From positions 3,748,001 through 3,812,000 of the forward strand of contig NZ_JAUCBR010000004.1 in the NCBI RefSeq assembly GCF_034676725.1: a stretch of 64,000 bases of DNA, written 5' to 3'. The notes beneath the pieces were generated by a model. The model was given only the letters and a program-made list of their open reading frames with translations, ran no database searches and was not told where the DNA came from. Below, piece after piece: positions 1 through 8,953 of this stretch. The DNA is from Denitromonas sp. GTDB taxonomy: Bacteria; Pseudomonadota; Gammaproteobacteria; Burkholderiales; Rhodocyclaceae. Made by a program: the position numbers and the translations under genes. Every line of letters starts with the position of its first letter. The stretch's first letter is position 1.

Positions 1-434
1 TTGCCGAACATCAGTCCGTTCTGCTGGTAAGAGAGCTCGGCCGGCAGCGCGCCGATGCCCGGAATGACCTGGAACGCCGTCTCGAACAACCCGGTCAGCG
101 TGTGGCCGATGGTGCTGGTGAGGCTGCCCAGCAGGGCCACGCCGAAGGGCACGTTGTCGACCACTTTGACCGCGGAACCGCCGGTCTTGTCCACAATGCC
201 GACGGTGACCTTGGGTACGATCAGCACCGAGAACACCAGCACCACGGTGGCCAGCCACTTCCAGCCCTGCAGTTTCTCGGGGGCGAAGGCGTAGGCGATG
301 AGCGCCGCGACGAAGCCGCAGAAGGCGACAGCCGCCACCGCCGCCGCATAGTCGCTCGACGCATGGATGGCCGCCGCTGCGTTAAAGACGCCGAACAGGC
401 TGTCGGCGTTCTGGTAGGCATAGATCTCCCACAT
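1..434 (-). CDS. traG: TraG N-terminal part, partial at window edge
   Basis: This is the amino-terminal part of the large inner-membrane protein TraG, which in F-type systems acts in mating-pair stabilisation and pilus assembly. About 144 codons are visible from an ATG at 434 and the frame is open to base 1, so the C-terminal part lies outside. Hydrophobic stretches at roughly residues 33-48 and 60-75 fit the N-terminal membrane segments of the TraG_N family. It is the last visible gene of the minus-strand tra operon, 33 bases after traH, which is the usual F-type order H then G. Identity rests on membrane topology and position, since the diagnostic C-terminus is missing. Confidence 0.75.
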   Translation of the reverse strand, partial: MWEIYAYQNADSLFGVFNAAAAIHASSDYAAAVAAVAFCGFVAALIAYAFAPEKLQGWKWLATVVLVFSVLIVPKVTVGIVDKTGGSAVKVVDNVPFGVALLGSLTSTIGHTLTGLFETAFQVIPGIGALPAELSYQQNGLMFG

Positions 435-467
435 GGCCGTCCTTCTCCTCGCGCGATCCCGTCGGCG

Positions 468-1928
468 CTACTGCGCCAGATAGGCGGCCTGCTGGCCGAG
501 CATGTCCATCACGTGCTGCGGCATGCTGGAACGCAACTGGCGTTCGAGCTGTTCCAGGTGGCTGGCTACGGCCCGGAAGGAGCCCACCTTCTGGTACAGC
601 AGGTTCTTTTCCTGAGAGATTTGCAGGAGCATCGCCTGGGCGCGCTGGCGGACCTGATTGGCCTGCTCGCGTTGCGTCTGCTGCAGCGTGTAGTTCTTGT
701 CCAGGGCGGCCATGCCCAGACGCAGGTTGCGTTCGAGGAAGACGTAGGCGTAGTCGGCGGCGATGACGTCGCGGTACTGGGCGATCAGGCTGTCGGACAG
801 CCCCGACCCCGGGATGCTGGTGCCGATGGACAGCATCTTGTAGACCGGTTCGGTGGTCTGGTTCACGAAGCCGACCTCGGCCGAGTTGTTGGGGATGGCG
901 GTGCGCGAGGCGATCTTCTCCGCGATGGAGCGCATCATCGTCTCGACCTTGGCGGTGAAGGGCGTGTGGGTATAGGTGGTGTTCAGGCTGACCACGTCGC
1001 AGTTGGTGTAGTCGTTGCACTTCAGCATGTGCTGGATGACATCCGTGCCGCTCGCTGCGCTCTGGCCGTAGAGCAACTGGCTGATCGAAGTGAGCGTGGG
1101 CGCGATCGGCTCGGGGTCACGGGCCGATTCCTCGGGGTAGTAGATGATCGTGCCGACCATACTCATGATCAGCTCGCGCTCCTGGTCGTCGAGATAGGAG
1201 CCGGTGTACTGCAACGCTTTCCAGGTGAGGTTGCCGACGAAAGGGGCCTTGTTCTTCACGTTCGGATCGCTGGAGGCCCGCGCAGAGGACAGGATGCTGG
1301 GCCGGTCGGTGGCGCAGCGCCGGCGCGCCGCATCGCGGTCGCTCTCCAGACCCATCTCGATGGCGAGGTCGGCGCAGGTTTCCTGCGAGCTGTAGCCGAG
1401 CGACTCGGCGGCGGTGCTGACGATGGCCTTGGCGGTCTCGCACGAGTTGATGCGGGCATTGTTGATCCAGGTCTCCAGGCCCTTGGCCCATTTGGTGAGA
1501 CCGCCCAGCAGCGGCGAGACGGCTTCGAGCGCCAACTGGAAGGCGATGCCGGGCAGGGCGGCGGTGATGTTCCTCAGCATGTTCTTGAATTCCTCGGCCG
1601 AGATGTGGCTGAAGCTGCCGCCGAAGACGTCGATGCCGCCGCAACCCGCCTTGGCGCTGGGGAACTGGATGGCGGCGAGTTGATAGACCTTGTTGGGCGA
1701 GCGCATCATCAGGTTGCCGCCGGCATAGGTGTTGAAGGTCTGGCCGCGGAAGGCGCCGGGCGCGGTGTAATTGCCGATGGCGCCGAGGTTGTTGAACATG
1801 TCGTTAACCTCCGCGTTGAGGTCGCCGGCGTGCAGGGGAGCGGACGTGGCGACCAGCACCGCGGCCAGCGCGAACGCGCTCGTCCAGCGGGTAATGGAAG
1901 GGAGCGTCGGGCGTGGCAGGGTGGACAT
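468..1928 (-). CDS. traH: TraH, conjugative pilus assembly protein
   Basis: TraH is an F-type periplasmic/outer-membrane-associated protein needed for pilus assembly and outer channel formation. The 486-residue product has a Sec signal peptide ending near residue 34 (cleavage around APLHA), then the conserved TraH N-terminal region with MFNNLG, a TAPGAF segment and a GCGGID motif, and paired cysteines further on. Length matches the family (about 450-490). The C-terminal third is Gln-rich and probably coiled coil. The cysteines are expected substrates of the DsbC and TraF proteins encoded in the same operon. It lies 11 bases after traF and before traG. Confidence 0.9.
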   Translation of the reverse strand: MSTLPRPTLPSITRWTSAFALAAVLVATSAPLHAGDLNAEVNDMFNNLGAIGNYTAPGAFRGQTFNTYAGGNLMMRSPNKVYQLAAIQFPSAKAGCGGIDVFGGSFSHISAEEFKNMLRNITAALPGIAFQLALEAVSPLLGGLTKWAKGLETWINNARINSCETAKAIVSTAAESLGYSSQETCADLAIEMGLESDRDAARRRCATDRPSILSSARASSDPNVKNKAPFVGNLTWKALQYTGSYLDDQERELIMSMVGTIIYYPEESARDPEPIAPTLTSISQLLYGQSAASGTDVIQHMLKCNDYTNCDVVSLNTTYTHTPFTAKVETMMRSIAEKIASRTAIPNNSAEVGFVNQTTEPVYKMLSIGTSIPGSGLSDSLIAQYRDVIAADYAYVFLERNLRLGMAALDKNYTLQQTQREQANQVRQRAQAMLLQISQEKNLLYQKVGSFRAVASHLEQLERQLRSSMPQHVMDMLGQQAAYLAQ

Positions 1929-1939
1929 GTCGTGGACTC

Positions 1940-2785
1940 CTAACGAAGGTCGATCTGCCGCGTCGCGCTGGGCAGCATTGCCTCGCCCTGCGGAGTCGAG
2001 ACGATGGCGAGACGCTCCAGCAACTGGGATTCGGAGAGCACGCCGAAGCCGATGGGCGTGATCCTTCCGGTGAAGGGTTGGGCCAGGAAGATGGCGGGCA
2101 CCTGGGTGACCTTCAGGGTGGTGGCGATGCCGTTGTCCGGGCGCGCCTCGGGGAAGCCCGGCATCGGACCGCCGTCCATGCTGACGGCGACGACCTGGAT
2201 GCCGTGGCGCGCCTGAAAGGCGGCCAGGATCGGCGCGAAGGCATGGCAGTACGGGCAGTCCGAGCGATAGAAGAAGAGCAGCACATGGTCCTTGCCCAGA
2301 TCGGCGATCGCGCGGGAACGCCCGGCCTGCTGGGTCTGCTCGAACACCTCCAGCGCCTTGGCGTTGACCGGTCGACCCTGCAGGGTCGGATCGAGCTCGG
2401 GCGTCGCCCAGGCCACCCGCTGGGCGACGTCGGCGAAATAGGAGGCACGGGCGACGACCTGGGACTCGAGTTCCATGTAGCGCCGCACGTTCGCCTCGGT
2501 CGGTCGCATGATGGCGATGTTGCGCGTGTCCTCCAGGGTTTTCTGCAGACGTTCGAACTCGACCAGTTCCGGCGCTCTCGAGGTCGGAGCCAAGGGCACA
2601 GTCTGCTCCGGCAACGTCGGGCGTTCTCGTTCCGCGGCCGGTGGATCCTCATAGAAATGCCAGCCGCGCCAACTGTCGGACCAGTAGCGCGCAGTGGCAT
2701 CCTGGGCCGACGCTGCGCTGGCGCCCAGCAGTAAGGCCAGCGCCAGCAGCAATCGCAAGGGTGCGGGGAACGCGAAGCGCTTCAT
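1940..2785 (-). CDS. traF: TraF, thioredoxin-fold conjugation protein
   Basis: This periplasmic protein of F-type pilus assembly belongs to the TraF/TrbB family. The 281-residue product has a signal peptide (residues 1-27, cleavage near SAASA) and a C-terminal thioredoxin-like domain in which a CPYC redox centre (Cys177, Cys180) follows a LLFFYRSD strand, with the cis-Pro motif at VTQVPA. E. coli F TraF lacks the CXXC, so this one may be an active disulfide exchanger for TraN, TraU and TraH. It sits between a small periplasmic protein gene (2795-3166) and traH, in the same operon. Confidence 0.9.
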   Translation of the reverse strand: MKRFAFPAPLRLLLALALLLGASAASAQDATARYWSDSWRGWHFYEDPPAAERERPTLPEQTVPLAPTSRAPELVEFERLQKTLEDTRNIAIMRPTEANVRRYMELESQVVARASYFADVAQRVAWATPELDPTLQGRPVNAKALEVFEQTQQAGRSRAIADLGKDHVLLFFYRSDCPYCHAFAPILAAFQARHGIQVVAVSMDGGPMPGFPEARPDNGIATTLKVTQVPAIFLAQPFTGRITPIGFGVLSESQLLERLAIVSTPQGEAMLPSATRQIDLR

Positions 2786-2794
2786 GCCGGACCG

Positions 2795-3166
2795 CTACTT
2801 CAGGGATTGCGGCGGACGGCCGTCGAGGCAGTAGTCGATGCCGAAGTCCATCGTCTGCCGGCGTGGGGTCGTGGCGCCGGGCAGGCGGACACCATCCTGC
2901 CAGAACGTGACCTTCAGGCGGCTGCACCCGGCCTGGGCGTAGCGCTTCTCGGTCGCCACGTCGATGTAGATCGGCGAGGTGGCACCGAAGCGCTTGGTGA
3001 TTGCATCGGCCATCTCGCCGGTGAGGATCCCATGGGCCTGCCCGTCGGTCGCCTGGAGGGCGGCCAGCATCACCGGGCGCGCATCGGGCACCGGCGCGCG
3101 GGATACGTCGTCGGCGAGGACGGGCGACGCGAACGTGGCCAGCGCTGCGGCATAGAAAAGCTTCAT
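2795..3166 (-). CDS. small periplasmic tra-operon protein, unknown function
   Basis: A 123-residue product with a clear signal peptide (about residues 1-18, MKLFYAAALATF then ASPVLA) and two cysteines in the mature part. Its ATG overlaps the traN stop as ATGA (3163-3166). A second in-frame ATG two codons upstream (3172) is possible, but the GGGG upstream suits the inner start better. The gene lies between traN and traF, where F-type ICE operons often carry small secreted proteins. I do not recognise the family. The context suggests an accessory role in the pilus or outer-membrane complex, which is an inference only. Confidence 0.7.
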   Translation of the reverse strand: MKLFYAAALATFASPVLADDVSRAPVPDARPVMLAALQATDGQAHGILTGEMADAITKRFGATSPIYIDVATEKRYAQAGCSRLKVTFWQDGVRLPGATTPRRQTMDFGIDYCLDGRPPQSLK

Positions 3167-5553
3167 TGGCATTTCCCCTGTCCGTAGTAGCAGGTGGTGA
3201 GGCGCGCAGCATTGCTGCCCTGGATCGTTCCGACATTGGGGAGCGTCGGGACGATGGAGGCATAGAATTCCGTGAGGTCCATCGCCGCGAAATCGAGGCG
3301 CTGGAGCTGCGCGATGGTGAAGCCCGAGCAGTCGGGGTTCTTGCCGGAGCCCCAGCCCTTGCCCACCTGCACGCGGCCCTGTTCGTTGACGATGCGCGCG
3401 AGCTTGCTGTTGAAGCAGCACTTGCCGGTGGTGTGCTCGATGCAGGCGACGCACTTGCCGAAAACTCGGATGCACGACGAGCACCAAGTGCCAACCTTGT
3501 GGCAGAGCCCGGCCCCTTCCTTCATCGCGAGCTTGCCTTCCTCCTCGTTGCAGGACGACATGGACATGACGATGTAGATGACCACGGCGATGGCGAGCGA
3601 CCACGGATCGAAGGCGATCACCAGGCTGTCGCCCGCATAGAGGACCGCCGAGCCGGCGGGCAGCGCGGCGCCATTGACCGCTACGGTTACGCCGTAGGTG
3701 GTGAAGGTGCCGCTGAAGCCTCCTCCGAGCAGCAGGGCCTGCATGCCCTGGTACAGAAACTCGCGGTTGTCGGCGTTCATCAGCACGTCGTAAACCAGGC
3801 GCGAGCCGGTGCCGAACAGGCTCTGATTGGTCATGCCGGCACCGGCCGAGTCGGAATAGCAGCAGTTCTTGAACAACCGGTCGCGACAGCGGTTGCCCTC
3901 ACCCTTGAAGACCTGCATGTTGTCGGTGTCGAGGTACACGCCCGCTTCGCGTGCGGCCTCCATCAGCGACATCGACCGGGCGAAGTCGGCGTCGTTGGTG
4001 TAGCTGGTGTTGAAGCAGTTTCCGGCGAGGCAGAAGACGTTCGCCGGACAGTTCGTTGCAGTGACGGTATTGCCCGGCGGCACTGGGCAGGTGTAGGTGT
4101 TCTCGGTGATCTCGCAGATGCCGGTGGCCGCGTTCATCTGCCGGCATACGGTGCCTGCTGGGGCACAACCGGCCGCAATAAGTGGTGCGCACTCGTCAGT
4201 CGCGGCGGCTTGCGCGCAGGCGAGCGTCGTCTCGTACTGCCAGCAGTCACGCGATACGGACGCGCCGTTCACCTCCTTGGTGGCCGGGCCGTCGACGCAG
4301 CGCGCGGTTCCCGCCACCGTGCAGCGGCCACCGGCGTCCAGGCCGGGGCACTGGTCGTCCCATCGATCGGTTTCGGTCACCGTTGTGTGGGGCCGTTCGT
4401 AATTCAGGACCATCTGCGGAATCGACCCATAGGCCGGATTGACCCGCCAGCCGACCACGAGACGTTGCGCGTCCTTGGCCCAGAAGTATCCGGGCACGGT
4501 GCCTGTCACGTCATAGCCGATGAGTCCGGACGCCGTCGCGGACGGCGCGTAGCAGGCGGACGCCTCGAAGGCGGAAATGTCGCCGCCCCAGCCCCAGCCC
4601 CACCAAGGCAGGATGTTGTCGCCACTCTGGGTCCCGGACGGACAGGCACCATAGACTTCGAGGAAGGGGCGCTCCAGCGCGCAGTCCCCGAGGCCCGAGT
4701 CGCCACCTCCGTCGGTGCAGACGCGCCGGTATTCCTGGGCAACCATGGCGGTCAGCCGACAACTGTCGCCGACGCACTGGTTGTCGGCGACCCAAAGTCC
4801 GTTCTGGCCGCTGCCCCACCACCATGAGCCGCTGCGGGGGAGCGTCGCGACCATGCGGGGAAAGGTCAGCGGCGTGGTCATATCAAGGTCGAAGTACGTC
4901 AAGGGCGTACCCCGGTCGGTAACCCGGAAATGCTGTTGGCTCGCAGGCCTGTCCGGTATGCACTGCACATCGAGTCCGGTGCGGCCCGAAGCGGCGTTGG
5001 CGAACCAGTTGCCCGGTGTGCAACTGCTGGTGCGCGACACCGATACGCTCAAGGAGCGCGTGCAGGAGTACGGGGAGGTGCCGCTGTACTGGCGGCAGAC
5101 GCGGTCTTCGGTGGCGGGCGTGGCGACGCTATCGACCTCGCAGCCGCTGTAATAGGTGGCGATGTCTTCCAGGGTCGTCGCGGGGTTGGCGGCGATGGCT
5201 CGGGCGGCGCTCACTGCCGGGTCGTAGGGCGAGACGGCCTCGCGCGGCGTGTTGGCCGACGTCATCGCCCCCCGCTGAGCCTCGCAGACGGGATCGCCGG
5301 CAGCGGTGGCGCAGGCGGTCAGGCGGGCATTGGCCGACCCCGCCAAGCTGGGCTGGCCGTAATACGCGGTTTCCGGCGGCGTGGTGGTATAGCCCGGTAC
5401 GGTGCTCGAGGCGCTCGGCGCATTGACCGTCCCCCGGATCACCGGGTTGGCCGCCTGGCCGGCTGCGGTGCCTTCCTCGAACGGGTCGGCCACGGCAGCG
5501 GTCTGCGTCGTGACGAAGCAGAAGAGCGTGATCCAGATGACCCAGCGACGCAT
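3163..5553 (-). CDS. traN: TraN, outer-membrane mating-pair stabilisation adhesin
   Basis: TraN is the outer-membrane protein that recognises the recipient surface and stabilises the mating pair. The 796-residue product carries a signal peptide (about residues 1-22), a proline/threonine-rich early region, and a very cysteine-rich body with many paired cysteines from about residue 160 to the end. This is the hallmark of TraN and explains the disulfide enzymes in the operon. A hydrophobic stretch near residues 645-665 is followed by a compact Cys cluster (WCSSC, CVAC and CC pairs). F TraN is about 600 residues, and longer ICE versions are normal. It follows trbC by 9 bases. Confidence 0.9.
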   Translation of the reverse strand: MRRWVIWITLFCFVTTQTAAVADPFEEGTAAGQAANPVIRGTVNAPSASSTVPGYTTTPPETAYYGQPSLAGSANARLTACATAAGDPVCEAQRGAMTSANTPREAVSPYDPAVSAARAIAANPATTLEDIATYYSGCEVDSVATPATEDRVCRQYSGTSPYSCTRSLSVSVSRTSSCTPGNWFANAASGRTGLDVQCIPDRPASQQHFRVTDRGTPLTYFDLDMTTPLTFPRMVATLPRSGSWWWGSGQNGLWVADNQCVGDSCRLTAMVAQEYRRVCTDGGGDSGLGDCALERPFLEVYGACPSGTQSGDNILPWWGWGWGGDISAFEASACYAPSATASGLIGYDVTGTVPGYFWAKDAQRLVVGWRVNPAYGSIPQMVLNYERPHTTVTETDRWDDQCPGLDAGGRCTVAGTARCVDGPATKEVNGASVSRDCWQYETTLACAQAAATDECAPLIAAGCAPAGTVCRQMNAATGICEITENTYTCPVPPGNTVTATNCPANVFCLAGNCFNTSYTNDADFARSMSLMEAAREAGVYLDTDNMQVFKGEGNRCRDRLFKNCCYSDSAGAGMTNQSLFGTGSRLVYDVLMNADNREFLYQGMQALLLGGGFSGTFTTYGVTVAVNGAALPAGSAVLYAGDSLVIAFDPWSLAIAVVIYIVMSMSSCNEEEGKLAMKEGAGLCHKVGTWCSSCIRVFGKCVACIEHTTGKCCFNSKLARIVNEQGRVQVGKGWGSGKNPDCSGFTIAQLQRLDFAAMDLTEFYASIVPTLPNVGTIQGSNAARLTTCYYGQGKCQ

Positions 5554-5562
5554 CGTGGCCTC

Positions 5563-6312
5563 CTATCCCCGAATCCGCTTCAGGAAGATGTCGGCTGCCG
5601 GGCCGAACCCGGGTGCCGACCGCTGCATGTATTCCAGCGCGTAGTCCAAGCTCACGTCGCCGGAGGTCCGCAGGAAGATCTCGGACGGCGCGCAGCTGCC
5701 ACCGGCGCAGGGGACCGGTCGGGCGCCATCGCGCACCAGCACGAAGGTCGGGACCCGGGTGACGGCATAGCGGTCGAAGGCCTGCGGATCGATTTGCACC
5801 GCCACTTGCCGGTCGCCGATGAGGCGCTGCACCTGGACGACGGTGGTGCGCAGCGACCCGGCGGTGAAGCCCCGGAGGACGATGGAAGCCTGGGCGCGTG
5901 CGGCCTGGTCGATGAGGCGCTGCAGCGTAGGCTGCGGCATGGAGAGGCTGACGAACACCAGGAGTCCCGGCCCGGACGCCAGTCCCTCTGCTCGACTCAT
6001 CTCCTGCGCTTGCGATACATAGCCCCGCGCGAGGGCTTCGAGGTCGATCGGGGCACGGGCCGCTGGCGTCGGCAGTGCGTCGATGTGGGGTGGGGCCGGC
6101 ACCGGCGCGGCTTGCAGTTCGGCGTCGCTCAGCATGCGATGTCGCTGCCGCACCTGCTCGATATCCTGATCGGAGATCGTCGGCTGTTCGCGGCGGACCC
6201 GTTCGATGTCCGCGTCGGTGACGAGCGGCGGGTTCTGCGCCAGGGTCTGGGCGCTCGCCGCCAGCACAACAGCGAAGGCGAGGGCGGGAAGGACGGGATT
6301 AGAAGCCGACAC
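5563..6312 (-). CDS. trbC: TrbC, F-type pilus assembly protein
   Basis: F-type TrbC is a periplasmic protein working with TraW in pilus assembly. The 249-residue product has a signal peptide (about 1-25), a charged linker with repeated DIE/DQDIEQ-like segments, and a C-terminal TrbC_Ftype domain with the LVFVSLSMP strand, an IVLRGF motif and a TRVPTFVLVRDG thioredoxin-like cis-Pro region. Its start overlaps the traU 3' end by 14 bases. The order U-trbC-N is the same as in F and in SXT-like elements. Confidence 0.9.
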   Translation of the reverse strand: MSASNPVLPALAFAVVLAASAQTLAQNPPLVTDADIERVRREQPTISDQDIEQVRQRHRMLSDAELQAAPVPAPPHIDALPTPAARAPIDLEALARGYVSQAQEMSRAEGLASGPGLLVFVSLSMPQPTLQRLIDQAARAQASIVLRGFTAGSLRTTVVQVQRLIGDRQVAVQIDPQAFDRYAVTRVPTFVLVRDGARPVPCAGGSCAPSEIFLRTSGDVSLDYALEYMQRSAPGFGPAADIFLKRIRG

Positions 6313-7324
6313 AGCAGTTCCTTTTGCGAAACAACATGAAGGCGAAGTCCTCGCCGCGCACGGGGTATTCCTTGCCGGCGCCCCAGAGCACGGTGGTGCG
6401 GCCGAAAGGCTGGCAGCAGCGACCGGCCTCCTTCGCGGTGTTGGGGATCGGGTAGGTGAGCTGGGTCTTGTAGGCGGTCTTGTCCATGACCGGCTCGAAG
6501 TACGGTCCGCACAGACCGGGCGTCCCGTGCCAGCCCCAGGCGATCAGTTCGCGGTGCATCTTCGCGGTCAGGCGCTGGGCCATCAGGGCGGCGGTGCGCA
6601 CGCCGCCCAAGTGGTAGGGCACGTGGCCGTCGAGCGGATAAATGCCACCCTGGCAGCCGGCGCACCAGAAGAGCTCCTTGAGGCCGAAGCCCACCGAGGC
6701 GGCGACGCAGTCGGCCGCGCAAGCGGCGATGGCGACCGGATTGGCGAAGAGCACGGCGTCCGGGTTGAGGATCAGGGTGAGCTCGTCGTCATTCCACAGC
6801 GGGTCGACCTCGGTGAGGTAGGCGAGGTCGAAAGAGCCCTTCTCCAGGCAGGGGAAGTCCGTGACCACTTCTAGCCAGTACATCACCGGGTTCACGTAGA
6901 AGTGCGCCTGGTAGAAGCTGCCGCCGTCGCCATCGCCTTCCGGGCGGGTGAAGCGCGCGGCCTCCGGCGCCGGGATGCCCGGGTCGAGATCGACGCCGCC
7001 CAAGGAAACGAGGCAGAAGGGCTTGCGCACCGCTTCGACGTGCCGTGCGGGCTCCCAGAAGCCGATGGAGAGCCCGATGGTCGGATTGACGCCGCAACTG
7101 CAGACGGGGCTGGACGGGTTGTCGGTGTCTTCCTGGTCGCCGAAGTTGGCGACACGTGCGGCACCGATGCTGATCGGCAGGATGCAGGACCAGCAGATGT
7201 CGGTGATCGGGTTGGGGAACTTGCCCGTGCAGGTGGCCGCGCCGGCGGCCCGGGCGGGCAGGGTGGCGAGTCCCACGAACAGCGCGAGCACGAGGGAGAT
7301 GGCGGGACGACACGACCGGGTCAT
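6299..7324 (-). CDS. traU: TraU, conjugative pore assembly protein
   Basis: TraU is a periplasmic, cysteine-rich F-type protein needed mainly for DNA transfer rather than pilus formation. The 341-residue product (F TraU is about 330) has a signal peptide ending near residue 27. It then shows the conserved GKFPNPITDICWSC start of the TraU domain, SCGVNP, and CCQPFG and CC motifs near the end. The ATG at 7324 was chosen because it overlaps the traW stop as ATGA; the open frame upstream of it is only an extension. It is translationally coupled to traW and overlaps trbC downstream. Confidence 0.92.
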   Translation of the reverse strand: MTRSCRPAISLVLALFVGLATLPARAAGAATCTGKFPNPITDICWSCILPISIGAARVANFGDQEDTDNPSSPVCSCGVNPTIGLSIGFWEPARHVEAVRKPFCLVSLGGVDLDPGIPAPEAARFTRPEGDGDGGSFYQAHFYVNPVMYWLEVVTDFPCLEKGSFDLAYLTEVDPLWNDDELTLILNPDAVLFANPVAIAACAADCVAASVGFGLKELFWCAGCQGGIYPLDGHVPYHLGGVRTAALMAQRLTAKMHRELIAWGWHGTPGLCGPYFEPVMDKTAYKTQLTYPIPNTAKEAGRCCQPFGRTTVLWGAGKEYPVRGEDFAFMLFRKRNCCVGF

Positions 7325-7953
7325 CGCGCGAGCTCCAGTTCGTCGACCCGCAGCCGCAGCCCCTCCTGCGAGACCAGGGCCGGTACCTGGGCGATGCCCA
7401 GGCGGCGCGTGAGCAGGCCGTGCTGGTCGTAGTAGATGGGGGTTCGCCAGGACTTCATCAGCTCCAGGTACGAACCACCCACCAGGATCGGCTTGACGCG
7501 TCCCTGGTACGACGCCATCAGCTGCCGCGCCCGGGCGACCTGGAGCGGGTCGCGGGCGTCGAAGAACAGCAGGTGCCGGGACAGCGACACCACCTCGAGC
7601 GGGTTCTTGCGCGTACCGGCGGCAAATAGCAGCTCGCCCTGGGTGCCGAGGAGGTTGCGATCGAGGGTGAAGCTCGGATCGACGTAGTAGGTTCGCGCGG
7701 TTTCGGTGGGGTGCAGGCCCGCTACCGGCGGCGGGTGCTTCACAGACTCGATGCCGCGGTCCCGGGCTTGCTCTGCCAGGCGCTTGAGTTCGCCGCTGCG
7801 TTCCATGTTCCGCAAGCGCCGGTCGATCATCTGCAGCAGGTGGGGTTCGCTGATCTCGTAGGTCGGGCCGATGACATCCAGCTCCACGGCGAACGCGGTA
7901 GGGGCAAGGAGGCTCAGACCCGCCGCGACGACGAGCATCTTGAGTGCGGTCAT
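7321..7953 (-). CDS. traW: TraW, F-type pilus assembly protein
   Basis: TraW is a periplasmic protein that acts with TrbC in pilus assembly. The 210-residue product has a signal peptide (about 1-22) and the TraW core, with a DVIGPTYEISEPHLL start, an RTYYVDP motif and an LLFFDARDP segment, ending in a region with VPALV. Length equals the family norm. The ATG at 7953 overlaps the stop of the upstream small gene as ATGA, and its own stop overlaps traU the same way, so three genes are translationally coupled. Confidence 0.9.
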   Translation of the reverse strand: MTALKMLVVAAGLSLLAPTAFAVELDVIGPTYEISEPHLLQMIDRRLRNMERSGELKRLAEQARDRGIESVKHPPPVAGLHPTETARTYYVDPSFTLDRNLLGTQGELLFAAGTRKNPLEVVSLSRHLLFFDARDPLQVARARQLMASYQGRVKPILVGGSYLELMKSWRTPIYYDQHGLLTRRLGIAQVPALVSQEGLRLRVDELELAR

Positions 7954-8351
7954 GGCGTGCTCCCGCCCGGGCAGCGCACCTGCTGGGCCCATTGGGTTTC
8001 TCCCGCCGCATCCCGGAGGTGGCTGGCGCGGATCAGCCCCAGCAGCACGGGATCGCCGCCGCCCTGGGAAAGGGCGCGGCGCAACTCGCTGGTGCGCATC
8101 GAGCGGCCGCAACGCTGCTGAAATGCCGCGAGGTAAGCCCGAGCACCGGCCTCGGCGGCGGGCGCGATCCGCTGCAGCAAGCCCAGGTAGTCGTCGAGCG
8201 GCATCTCTTCGCCGTAGGCGTTCGAACTCGGCAGCGCGCCGCGCGCCGGACTGGTTTGTCCCCAGACCGGTAGAGCGGCGGAGGTGGCGGCCAGGACGAC
8301 GGCGGCGAGCCGGGAGGCGAGTCGCGACAACGGTGCGGTGCGATGCTTCAT
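7950..8351 (-). CDS. secreted tra-operon protein of unknown function
   Basis: A 133-residue product with an N-terminal signal peptide (hydrophobic core about residues 14-28) and a short mature domain with two cysteines. It lies between the S26 peptidase and traW and overlaps traW by ATGA. I do not recognise a family. Signal peptide, operon position and coupling suggest a periplasmic accessory of the transfer apparatus. It does not resemble F TrbB or TrbI. Confidence 0.65.
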   Translation of the reverse strand: MKHRTAPLSRLASRLAAVVLAATSAALPVWGQTSPARGALPSSNAYGEEMPLDDYLGLLQRIAPAAEAGARAYLAAFQQRCGRSMRTSELRRALSQGGGDPVLLGLIRASHLRDAAGETQWAQQVRCPGGSTP

Positions 8352-8362
8352 GCCCGCCTCCG

Positions 8363-8953
8363 TCAGAACAGCGGCACCGCGCGGCCGATCACCTGATCGG
8401 CGCGAACCAGCCCGCTCGCGGCATAGCGCGAATCGAAGGAGTCGGAGCTGGTGCCCTGCGCGTAGAAGTAGCCGGGCGGGATGACCGTGGGCGCGATCGG
8501 TGCCAGCGGGCGCCGGTCGTGGGCGTGGGTCTTGGCGACCCCGACCGGCACTCCGTTGATGGCGACGACGCGCCCCTGCACCGTGACCGCATCGCCGGGC
8601 AGTCCGCGGACGATCTTGAAGAAAGGCTGGCCGCGCAAGCCGGGGTAGTCGGCCTGCGCCGCGCCCGCGAAGGCGAACACCACGTAGTCGCCGCGATGCA
8701 GTTCACCGGCATCCTCAACCAGCAGCGCGACCCGGTAGGGCAGGCTGGGCGTCCAGTTGAACAGCACGGGCAGCCGCGGCGTCGCATCGATGAAGAGCCG
8801 CACATAGGCGAAGCCCCAGATCGCGAAGACCGGCAGATAGAGGTACCAGCGCCGGCGCACGTGGCGCAGGAAGTCGGCGAAGTGGACGACGGCACGCCGC
8901 CCGGGGGAGTGGATCGGGACGCGAGGTGCCGTCGGTGGGATCGGTTCTTTCAT
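8363..8953 (-). CDS. TraF-like S26 signal peptidase of the tra operon
   Basis: An inner-membrane serine peptidase of family S26 (the RP4 TraF / signal peptidase I type), probably processing the pilin precursor or other secreted Tra proteins. The 196-residue product has one membrane segment (about 38-54). The probable catalytic Ser70 lies in a TPSLPYRV motif, the catalytic Lys113 in KIVRGLPGD, and a GTSSDSFDSR box comes near the C-terminus. The ATG at 8953 overlaps the trbI stop (ATGA) and was preferred to longer in-frame starts. F itself uses the host LepB for pilin maturation, whereas SXT-like ICEs carry such a dedicated peptidase. Confidence 0.88.
   Translation of the reverse strand: MKEPIPPTAPRVPIHSPGRRAVVHFADFLRHVRRRWYLYLPVFAIWGFAYVRLFIDATPRLPVLFNWTPSLPYRVALLVEDAGELHRGDYVVFAFAGAAQADYPGLRGQPFFKIVRGLPGDAVTVQGRVVAINGVPVGVAKTHAHDRRPLAPIAPTVIPPGYFYAQGTSSDSFDSRYAASGLVRADQVIGRAVPLF

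Noticed and set aside
102..1943. Long plus-strand open frame opposite traG/traH
   Set aside because: It is antisense to the well-identified traH gene, and its product is Gly/Arg/Ala-rich low-complexity sequence typical of a high-GC shadow frame.
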